Assembly (NCBI GenBank): GCA_002337145.1
Contig: DDFK01000002.1
Span: forward strand, 620,001 to 684,000
Direction of reading: 5' to 3'
DNA length: 64,000 nucleotides
From: Chitinophagaceae bacterium UBA1930
Lineage (GTDB): Bacteria; Bacteroidota; Bacteroidia; Chitinophagales; Chitinophagaceae
In this document: in pieces, positions 54,813 through 62,172 of the stretch
How the letters are laid out: each line of letters starts with the position of its first letter
Position numbering within the stretch: position 1 is the first letter of the stretch
Translations under genes and position numbers: made by a program
Notes under the pieces: model-generated
Database searches by the model: none
What the model saw: the letters and a program-made list of their open reading frames with translations, nothing else
Told to the model about the DNA's origin: nothing

Positions 54813-55799
54813 ATGTCCATATTGGAAAAAAAGTTTGTTCCGGTAATGATCACGCCTTTTAACCTAAAGGCCAAACTGGATTTTGAAGCGGTGGAACGCC
54901 TGGTTGACTTTTACCTGGCCGCAGGTGTAAAAGGTTTTTTTGCCAACTGCCTCAGCAGCGAAATGTACAGCATTAGCGAAGATGAAAGATTGGAACTTAC
55001 CAGCCATATTGTAAAATATGTTCGTGGTCGTGTGCCCATTGTAGCTACCGGTTCTTTTGGGTTGACCATTGAAGACAAAGCAGAGTTTACCAAAAAAATA
55101 TACGCCACCGGTATTGATGCCGTGATACTGATTACCGGGCATTTTGCCAACGTGGATGATAGTGATGAAACATTGCTAAAGAATTTTAACAGGTTCCTCT
55201 CGCTAACACTAGGCATTCCGTTGGGCATGTACGAATGTCCTGCACCTTACAAACGCATTTTAAGTGCCGATGTGTTCAAGACATTATTGCAAACTGGCAG
55301 GTTCGTATATCACAAAGACACATCAATACAGCAGGAGCAGGTAAAGGCCAAGCTGGATATTGTAAAGCAACTGAACATTGATACTTTTGAATTTTACGAT
55401 GCACACAGTCCCAATGCTGCTTTTTCCATACGCAATGGGGCAAAGGGCATGAGTTCCATTTCGGGCAATTTTTATCCTGAAATATTGGTGTGGATGGTAA
55501 ACAATGCTGCCAACCCAGCCATGAAAGAAAAAGTGGACTGGTTGCAGAACGAAATCATTCAGGTAGACCCATTGATACATATTGCCTACCCCATGAGTGC
55601 AAAATATTTCCTGCGTAAAAGGGGCTTGCCCGTACGCACCATCAGCCGTGCACATGCATTGGAGCTTACACCCGAACAAAAGCAAACATTGGATGGCATA
55701 CATGACAAGTTCCTGATGTGGTGCAACGAATTGGGTATTGAAAGGGTAAACGTAGAAGAAATTGTTGCCCCAAAAGTATTGTTGGATTCGCCTATTTAA
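54813..55799 (+). CDS. DapA-family (class I) aldolase/lyase, divergent
   Basis: The 328-residue TIM-barrel protein follows the DapA/N-acetylneuraminate lyase family pattern. The conserved Tyr140 lies in MYECPAPYK (replacing the usual YNxP) and the Schiff-base Lys168 in VYHKDTSIQQ. It is longer than the 290-300 residue norm owing to a C-terminal helical extension. Enzymes of this family cleave or join 2-keto acids, releasing or adding pyruvate. Its substrate is unknown; the neighbouring genes suggest a 2-keto-3-deoxy sugar acid or diacid from pectin. Confidence 0.85.
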   Translation: MSILEKKFVPVMITPFNLKAKLDFEAVERLVDFYLAAGVKGFFANCLSSEMYSISEDERLELTSHIVKYVRGRVPIVATGSFGLTIEDKAEFTKKIYATGIDAVILITGHFANVDDSDETLLKNFNRFLSLTLGIPLGMYECPAPYKRILSADVFKTLLQTGRFVYHKDTSIQQEQVKAKLDIVKQLNIDTFEFYDAHSPNAAFSIRNGAKGMSSISGNFYPEILVWMVNNAANPAMKEKVDWLQNEIIQVDPLIHIAYPMSAKYFLRKRGLPVRTISRAHALELTPEQKQTLDGIHDKFLMWCNELGIERVNVEEIVAPKVLLDSPI

Positions 55800-55805
55800 C
55801 GGCAA

Positions 55806-55867
55806 GCCACGAGTAACGCCAGCAAACATTCGTGCTAATTGGTGTTATTCGTGGCAAGACTTTTTTT
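55806..55867 (+). terminator. Hairpin with T tract after the first aldolase
   Basis: GCCACGAGTAACGCCA (55806-55821) pairs with TGGTGTTATTCGTGGC (55840-55855) with two mismatches, followed by AAGAC and seven T. The sequence resembles the CACGAAT/ATTCGTG intergenic repeat common in Bacteroidota, so it may be a repeat that also terminates. Downstream GAGCTTGTCGAAGG marks another common repeat. Confidence 0.65.
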
Positions 55868-55922
55868 GAATGATAGCTATAGCCCGAGCTTGTCGAAGGC
55901 AATGAAATGAAACGATAAAACG

Positions 55923-57071
55923 ATGCTTCCACCTTTAAACATTCACTTCCCCGGTAAACTTGTTTTTGCCAATGGCAGCCTTGACAAACTGGCCGATGAA
56001 ATGATACAGCTCAAGGCCACATCTGTATTGATTGTAACGATAGGGCCCTTGCTTCCCAGGATACAGCATTTAATAAAACAATTGGAAAGCAATGCCATCA
56101 AAGTATCCACAGATACCAGTATTATACAAGAACCTTCTTTCAGCGATTTTGAAAAACTGATGCAACAGGTAAAACCATTGAACCCCGATGTTGTTATTGG
56201 CATTGGTGGTGGCAGTGTACTGGATATTGCCAAACTGGTAGCTGCACAATTGGATAATGAACAGCAGTTAAAAGATTATGTAGGCATTGGCTTGCTGCAA
56301 GGAAGAAAGAAGAAACTGGTTTGTGTACCTGCCACAAGCGGCACAGGCAGCGAAGCAAGCCCCAATGCCATTCTGGTAGATGATGCCGACAACCAGAAGA
56401 AAGGCATCATCAGTCCCTTTCTAGTTCCTGACATTATATATGTAGATCCATTGTTGACGCTAAGCGTACCGCCACAAATAACCGCAGCTACGGGCCTGGA
56501 TGCATTAACGCATTGCCTGGAAGCATATACCAACAAGTTTGCACAGCCTTTTATTGATATGTATGCGTATGAAGGTATGCGGTTGATTGCTGCAAATATT
56601 GTAACAGCAGTCAATGATGGAACCAATGTTGAAGCAAGGGAAAAAGTAGCCATGGGCAGTTTGTTGGGTGGCTTTTGTTTGGGCCCTGTAAACACTGCCG
56701 GTGTACACGCATTGAGTTACCCATTGGGGAGCAGCTTTCACCTTGCACATGGTTTAAGCAATGCACTGCTGCTGCCTTATGTGATGGAATACAATATTCC
56801 TGCAGCAACAAAACGCTATGCCGATGTTGCAATAGCATTGGGCTGTAACCGTGAAGCAGATGATAAGCAAACAGCGACAAAAGGAGTGGAGAAGATAAAG
56901 GAACTGATTGCAGCCTGTGGCATACCTGCACGGTTGCGTGATGTGCATATCCCCCAAGATGCCATACCACAAATGGCAATAGATGCACTAAAAATTCAGC
57001 GGTTGCTGAAAAACAACCCAAGGGAAATTTCGGAACAGGATGCGGTGGGCATTTATAAAGCAGCATATTAA
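55923..57071 (+). CDS. Iron-containing alcohol dehydrogenase family
   Basis: The 382-residue protein belongs to the Fe-ADH family related to lactaldehyde reductase FucO. It has the NAD-binding GGGSVLDIAK, and metal ligands Asp193 and His197 (GLDALTHCLEAY), His262 and His276 (GVHALSYPLGSSFHLAHG), in the same spacing as FucO. It should reduce an aldehyde to an alcohol or oxidise the reverse. Placed between two aldolases and followed by a C4-acid kinase pathway, its likely substrate is the aldehyde released by the aldolases, such as a C4 acid semialdehyde or lactaldehyde. It sits two bases ahead of the second aldolase gene. Confidence 0.9.
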   Translation: MLPPLNIHFPGKLVFANGSLDKLADEMIQLKATSVLIVTIGPLLPRIQHLIKQLESNAIKVSTDTSIIQEPSFSDFEKLMQQVKPLNPDVVIGIGGGSVLDIAKLVAAQLDNEQQLKDYVGIGLLQGRKKKLVCVPATSGTGSEASPNAILVDDADNQKKGIISPFLVPDIIYVDPLLTLSVPPQITAATGLDALTHCLEAYTNKFAQPFIDMYAYEGMRLIAANIVTAVNDGTNVEAREKVAMGSLLGGFCLGPVNTAGVHALSYPLGSSFHLAHGLSNALLLPYVMEYNIPAATKRYADVAIALGCNREADDKQTATKGVEKIKELIAACGIPARLRDVHIPQDAIPQMAIDALKIQRLLKNNPREISEQDAVGIYKAAY

Positions 57072-57073
57072 CC

Positions 57074-57994
57074 ATGCATACAGAAAAAAAGTATAAAGGA
57101 ATAATCGTACCCGCAGTTACCCCGCTTACTGCTACTTATCAGTTAGACGAAACAGCAGTTGAAAAAATATTCGGGCATTTTTACCGATATGGTGTGGCCC
57201 CTTTTATTTTGGGCACCACGGGCGAATCAGCCTCGCTACCTGCTGAAGTAAAAACGGCCTATGTAAAAGCAGCCGCAAAAAATAAACAAGCGGGCACCGT
57301 TTTATATGCCGGCATATCATCCAACGTACTGCACGAATCCATAACATTTGCAAAGGTTTGTGCCGACAATGCTGTGGATGCGGTAGCTGCCACGCTGCCA
57401 TCGTACTACGCATTGAACGAAAGCCAGATGAAAACCTATTTTGAACAACTGGCAAATGCAATACCGCTGCCATTGGTCATCTACAATATTCCGGCTACAA
57501 CACATATGAGCATACCATTGCATGTAATAGACGAATTGAGCCATCATGAAAATATTGTAGCGATAAAAGATTCTGAAAGAAGCGGAGAACGTTTGCAGCA
57601 ATCCTTGCAGTTGTGGAAAGACCGGAAAGATTTTGGTTATTTTTTGGGATGGGCAGCCAAAAGTGCCGAAGCCATGCTGCATGGTGCCGATGGTTTGATA
57701 CCAAGCACCGGGAACCTATATGCCAAAGTGTACCATGATTTGCTGCAAGCAACAACAACAGGTAATGCAGCAAAAGCATACGAACTGCAACGGTTGTCGG
57801 ATGTGCTGGGCAACCTGTACCAAGGCGGTAGAACCTTAGGCGAAAGCTTATGGGCATTAAAAGTACTGATGCAGGAAACAGGCTTATGCCAACCTATTGT
57901 AATGCCACCCTTGCAAGCCTTAAATGTAGAAGCAGCAACACAATTAATACATGAATGGAAACAATTAGTGGATAAAGAACAACTTGAACTGTAA
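57074..57994 (+). CDS. DapA-family class I aldolase (canonical motif)
   Basis: The 306-residue protein has the canonical signature GTTGES (at about residue 47), Tyr137 in IYNIPATT and Schiff-base Lys165 in AIKDSER. It resembles 4-hydroxy-tetrahydrodipicolinate synthase and 2-keto-3-deoxy acid aldolases. Because it lies within the sugar-acid operon and not beside lysine genes, a catabolic role is favoured. A second member at 54813 differs in the Tyr motif, so the two may handle different keto acids. Confidence 0.9.
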   Translation: MHTEKKYKGIIVPAVTPLTATYQLDETAVEKIFGHFYRYGVAPFILGTTGESASLPAEVKTAYVKAAAKNKQAGTVLYAGISSNVLHESITFAKVCADNAVDAVAATLPSYYALNESQMKTYFEQLANAIPLPLVIYNIPATTHMSIPLHVIDELSHHENIVAIKDSERSGERLQQSLQLWKDRKDFGYFLGWAAKSAEAMLHGADGLIPSTGNLYAKVYHDLLQATTTGNAAKAYELQRLSDVLGNLYQGGRTLGESLWALKVLMQETGLCQPIVMPPLQALNVEAATQLIHEWKQLVDKEQLEL

Positions 57995-58135
57995 AACGTT
58001 GAAACTTGTTCAATTGCCCAATGGCTGCGGGATAGCGTGGAAAGCCCTGAGGCACGAAGGCTTGCAACAATAGCCCGGACTAAAGCTGATGCATATGCCA
58101 TAGCCAACAGCCACCAATAAAAAATAAACACAAAA
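57995..58135. other. 141-base gap with Bacteroidota-type repeat
   Basis: No gene is seen. GGGATAGCGTGGAAAGCCC and a following GAGGCACGAAGGC...AGCCCGGAC form a pattern found widely in intergenic DNA of this group, possibly folding as a hairpin. Confidence 0.4.
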
Positions 58136-59206
58136 ATGGGTATAGCAAATAACACTTCTTTAAGCAATGATAGTAAACCGGTCATTGCAATAACCATGGG
58201 CGACCCGGCAAGCATTGGCCCCGAGATAGCCATTAAAGCCTTGTTGCAGCAAAATATATATGCCATTTGCAACCCGTTGATTGTGGGCGATGCAAATGTG
58301 TTTCAACAAATTGTTGGCTTGCTCGGTTTGCCTGCAACCATAAACGTCATCCACAATGTGGCCGATGCAAAATTTGAACTGGGCAAACCCGACGTGCTGC
58401 ACCTGGATAATGTGGATACCAGCAAATTGGTGTTTGGCGAAATAGCTGCCATGTGTGGCGAAGCTTCTTTTCAATCGGTGAAGAAAGTAATTGAACTGGC
58501 ATTGGATAAACAGGTGGATGCAACGGTTACCGGGCCCATCAACAAAAAATCCATCAACGAAGCCGGGCACCATTTTGCCGGGCATACCGAGATCTATGCA
58601 CACTTTACCAATACAAAAAAATACGCCATGCTATTGGTTGAAGACAAGATGAAAGTGATACACGTATCAACGCATGTATCATTAAGGCAGGCATGCGACC
58701 TCGTGAAAAAAGACCGCATCATTGAAGTAACACAGTTACTGCATGGCGGTATGTTATCGCTTGGCGAAACGAATTTGAAAATTGGTATTGCAGGACTGAA
58801 CCCGCATGCAGGCGACAGTGGCCTGTTTGGTACGGAAGACGACCTGGAAATATTACCTGCCGTAGAAGAAGCCAAACGTTTGGGTTACGATGTGGAAGGG
58901 CCAGTGCCGCCAGATACCATGTTTGCAAAAGCCGCCACAGGTTATTATGGCGGTGTGGTGGCCATGTACCACGACCAGGGCCATATACCTTTTAAGCTGG
59001 CTGGCTTTAAATGGAATGCCGAAAAAAACAGGATGGATAGTGTAAAGGGCGTGAACATAACAATGGGCCTGCCTATTATCAGGACATCGGTAGACCATGG
59101 CACTGCGTTTGAAATTGCAGGCAAAGGAATAGCCAGTGCCGATGCAATGATACTGGCTATTGAAAGTGCAGTACAGTTGAGTAAATATAAAAGTTCGAAA
59201 GTTTAA
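58136..59206 (+). CDS. PdxA-family 4-phospho-sugar-acid dehydrogenase (PdxA2-like)
   Basis: The 356-residue protein shows PdxA motifs: MGDPASIGPEIA, HFAGHTEIYA, HVSTHVSLRQA, AGLNPHAGDSGLFGTEDD, MYHDQGHIPFKL and VDHGTAFEIAGKG. Its neighbour is a DUF1537-type kinase, the pairing known for PdxA2, which oxidises 4-phospho-D-threonate (or -erythronate) to a 3-oxo acid that decarboxylates to DHAP. This context makes vitamin B6 synthesis less likely. Its stop overlaps one arm of a long inverted repeat. Confidence 0.85.
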   Translation: MGIANNTSLSNDSKPVIAITMGDPASIGPEIAIKALLQQNIYAICNPLIVGDANVFQQIVGLLGLPATINVIHNVADAKFELGKPDVLHLDNVDTSKLVFGEIAAMCGEASFQSVKKVIELALDKQVDATVTGPINKKSINEAGHHFAGHTEIYAHFTNTKKYAMLLVEDKMKVIHVSTHVSLRQACDLVKKDRIIEVTQLLHGGMLSLGETNLKIGIAGLNPHAGDSGLFGTEDDLEILPAVEEAKRLGYDVEGPVPPDTMFAKAATGYYGGVVAMYHDQGHIPFKLAGFKWNAEKNRMDSVKGVNITMGLPIIRTSVDHGTAFEIAGKGIASADAMILAIESAVQLSKYKSSKV

Positions 59207-59385
59207 GGTTTAATAGTTTGAAGTTGAATGTTTAAGGTTACTGTCAGGTTGAGCAATGTCACACTGAGCTTGTCGAAGTGCTGTCGAAACCGTGTTAGAA
59301 GTATTTCGTTTATCATCCTTCAACAAGCTCAGGACGACAACAGTCACAACCTTAAACATTCAACTTCAAACTTTAAACCTTAAAC
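59201..59385. repeat. Long inverted repeat between the PdxA-like and kinase genes
   Basis: Arm 59201-59239 (GTTTAAGGTTTAATAG... TTGAATGTTTAAGGTT) is nearly the exact inverse of 59348-59385. Inside are ACTGAGCTTGTCGAAG (about 59263) and an inverse CTTCAACAAGCTCAGG (59319), the common GAGCTTGTCGAAG repeat of Bacteroidota. The whole could form a large stem in the message. Confidence 0.6.
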
Positions 59386-59423
59386 TCCTAACCAATCAAC
59401 CAATTAACTTTTTAACCAAACCA

Positions 59424-60566
59424 ATGATTGCAGTAATAGCCGATGATTTTACAGGTGCAGCAGAGCTGGCTGGTATCGGGCTTCGGTTCAACCTTTCTGT
59501 ACAACTGTTTACGGATGCAACTGCTGTGGCAACAGGTAGTGCGGATATAATCGTATTATCAACAGACAGTAGGTCCATGAATAAGTCGGATGCCATACAA
59601 GCCACGCAAAAAGCCGTAGAGGCCTTACTGCAAATAAATCCTATACGCATCTATAAAAAAACAGACTCCGTATTACGTGGCCATGTAATAGATGAATTAA
59701 GGAAACAGATGCAGGTACAGGCACTGCACAAAACATTGCTATTGCCTGCCAACCCATCTTTGGGCCGCACAATTGTTAACGGCAATTATTGCATCGATCA
59801 TGTATTGATTCATGAAACAAATTTTGCCTCCGATCCCGAATTTGGTATTACCGATTCCGATATCAAAACAATGCTACAAGCCAATGGCGATGATGAAGTA
59901 CGGGTATTGGAGCATGGTGATACACTGCCAAACAAAGGGATTGTTGTAGGGCAAGCTGCAACCAAAGAAGATGTACAGGCATGGCTAGCAAGAACAGAAA
60001 GCAATTGGCTGATTGCGGGTGCAGGCGACAGCTTTGAAGCCCTGCTGGAAAACCTGGGGCATGTAAGGCAAGCCAACAATCAGGTTGAACTGTTGCAACC
60101 ACATTTATATATAAGTGGCACCGCATTCAACAAAGCTGCGGAGCTGATTAAAAGCATACAAAGCAAAACCAATTGTGTGCACTACCTATCGCCTGCCATT
60201 ATGCAGCAACAGGATGATGAACAATGGTACCAACAGGTTGCAGCAACCATACAGCAACAAAAAAAAGCAGTGGTTGCTATTGATCAATCCGCAACCCAGC
60301 CAGCCAACAACACTGCCCTTTCTTTAAGGAATGCAATGGCCAAGGCTGTAAAAAAAATAATTGCACACAACAACATACCGGAACTGCTGATTGAAGGCGG
60401 CTCAACAGCAGCAGCCATTCTATCAGCAATGCAGTTATACGGGTTCACTCCAACAAACGAGTTGTCAAGGGGTGTCATCCGCATGAAAGCAAACGGCCTG
60501 TTCATAACTGTAAAACCCGGCAGTTACGAACTGGCAAAACAGATAAAACAGTTGTATCAATCATAA
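59424..60566 (+). CDS. DUF1537 / four-carbon acid sugar kinase (DtnK-like)
   Basis: Starting at 59424 gives a 380-residue protein with MIAVIADDFTGAAELAGIGL, the N-terminal motif of the family; the longer frame from 59292 lies inside the inverted repeat and is not used. Further landmarks are KKTDSVLRGHVIDEL, a central GAGDSFEALL-like loop, LLIEGGSTAAAIL and a C-terminal KPGSYELAKQI. This family phosphorylates C4 sugar acids such as D-threonate or D-erythronate; a GTP/ATP-dependent kinase acting on the product of the upstream aldolase/dehydrogenase steps is expected. The partner PdxA-like gene precedes it. Confidence 0.88.
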   Translation: MIAVIADDFTGAAELAGIGLRFNLSVQLFTDATAVATGSADIIVLSTDSRSMNKSDAIQATQKAVEALLQINPIRIYKKTDSVLRGHVIDELRKQMQVQALHKTLLLPANPSLGRTIVNGNYCIDHVLIHETNFASDPEFGITDSDIKTMLQANGDDEVRVLEHGDTLPNKGIVVGQAATKEDVQAWLARTESNWLIAGAGDSFEALLENLGHVRQANNQVELLQPHLYISGTAFNKAAELIKSIQSKTNCVHYLSPAIMQQQDDEQWYQQVAATIQQQKKAVVAIDQSATQPANNTALSLRNAMAKAVKKIIAHNNIPELLIEGGSTAAAILSAMQLYGFTPTNELSRGVIRMKANGLFITVKPGSYELAKQIKQLYQS

Positions 60567-60603
60567 GCACTCAACCGCTTTATGATACATCAATAAATAA
60601 CGA

Positions 60604-62172
60604 TTGCCCATGAACCATCCAGTGCTACATTTTGCAGACTATGCCATTATTGCCCTGTTCCTGGCAATCAGCCTTTATTTGGGCTTCCGTTTTTCATCCA
60701 AGCAAACATCTACCAAATCCTATTTTGCAGCCAATGGCAAAATTCCTTCATGGGCCATTGGCATGTCCATACTCGCCACACTCATCAGCAGCATTACATT
60801 TCTGGCTTACCCTGGCGAGGGCTATTCTTCCAACTGGATACTGCTGGTGCAAGGCCTCATGGTACCAATCGTATTGCTTGCAACCATCTGGTTTGTTGTT
60901 CCGCTTTATAGAAAAGTAATTGGCCTAAGTACCTACGAATATTTCGAAAAACGTTTTGGCAAGTTTGCACGCTACTACAGCTCACTGGGTTTTGTGCTAA
61001 CGCATTTCTCCAAAATGGGTACCGTGTTCTTCCTGCTGGCACTGGCATTGGCCAACATGACGGGTGCCAACACCATCCTCATTATTTCCATCATTGGGTT
61101 TGTCATTATCATACTCGCCCTGCTGGGTGGTATAGAAGCCGTTATATGGTTGGATGTCATTCAAGGCTTCATGCTGTTTGGTTGCGGCATTGCCTGTCTG
61201 GTCATTATACTCTTTTCGGTTCAGGGCGGGCCTGCACAGGTATGGCATATAGCACAGGCCAATAACAGAACGGGTTTTGGCCCATACAATATGGACTTCA
61301 AAAAACTCACCTTTATTGTAATGGCCATCAATGGCATCTTTTACGGCATACAAAAATACGGAACGGACCAGACCATTGTGCAGCGTTACCTGGCTGCCAA
61401 ATCCGATAGGTCGGCCATCAAAGCCTCATTAATGGGTGTTTTCTTAATCGTTCCGGTATGGACGCTTTTCATGTTTATCGGCACGGCACTTTTTGTGTAC
61501 TACAAACAGAACCCACTGCCAACCGGGCTACGTCCCGATGCCGTGTTTCCTTACTTCATCGTTAGCCAATTGCCCACCGGCGTGGTGGGGCTCATCATTT
61601 CTTCCCTTGTATCTGCAGCCATCTGCAGCCTTGGTGCCGATCTCAACTGTATTGCCGCTGTAGGTGTAGAAGACTACTATAAAAAAATCTATCCCCATAA
61701 AACCGATGCCCAATATCTAAAGGCAGGCAAATGGCTGGTGGTTGCAGCAGGTATCGGCTCCCTATGCATTGCAGCCATGTACCTTTCTGCTGGCGACGAA
61801 GGTGTGCTTGGTATCGTATTCACCCTTTACGCTATTTTCTCCGGCGGCATCGTAGGCATTTTCCTGCTAGGGCTTTTTAGTGCAAGGGCCAACAAACAAG
61901 GCGTAAACATTGGCATTATAGCCTGCATATTGTTTACGGCCTATGCATTTTTAACATCCACCAAAATTGGTCTGGGCAGCAACAAACATATACTGCTTGA
62001 TTTGGGAAGGTTTAACTTCACACACCACAAGCTCATGCTGGGCGTATACAGCCACTTAATTGTAATTGGGGTAGGCTATATAGCCAGTCTATGCTTCCCC
62101 AAGCCCGAGCTCGATACAAACCTGCTATACAGCGGCTGGTTAAAAAACAAAAGAAATGAAAAAAAGGAATAA
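60604..62172 (+). CDS. SSS-family sodium/solute symporter (second copy)
   Basis: The 522-residue membrane protein has 13-14 hydrophobic segments with SSS hallmarks (PSWAIGMSILATLISSITFLA, GGIEAVIWLDVIQG, ISSLVSAAICSLGADLNCIA). It shares length and layout with 46615-48183 but differs in most positions. It follows the kinase after 37 bases and probably brings in the acid substrate of the pathway. Its 3' end overlaps the esterase gene by 17 bases. Confidence 0.92.
   Translation: MPMNHPVLHFADYAIIALFLAISLYLGFRFSSKQTSTKSYFAANGKIPSWAIGMSILATLISSITFLAYPGEGYSSNWILLVQGLMVPIVLLATIWFVVPLYRKVIGLSTYEYFEKRFGKFARYYSSLGFVLTHFSKMGTVFFLLALALANMTGANTILIISIIGFVIIILALLGGIEAVIWLDVIQGFMLFGCGIACLVIILFSVQGGPAQVWHIAQANNRTGFGPYNMDFKKLTFIVMAINGIFYGIQKYGTDQTIVQRYLAAKSDRSAIKASLMGVFLIVPVWTLFMFIGTALFVYYKQNPLPTGLRPDAVFPYFIVSQLPTGVVGLIISSLVSAAICSLGADLNCIAAVGVEDYYKKIYPHKTDAQYLKAGKWLVVAAGIGSLCIAAMYLSAGDEGVLGIVFTLYAIFSGGIVGIFLLGLFSARANKQGVNIGIIACILFTAYAFLTSTKIGLGSNKHILLDLGRFNFTHHKLMLGVYSHLIVIGVGYIASLCFPKPELDTNLLYSGWLKNKRNEKKE

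Noticed and set aside
59292..59423. Longer start for the DUF1537 kinase
   Set aside because: The added 44 residues are encoded by one arm of the inverted repeat; the family motif begins directly at MIAVIADDF.
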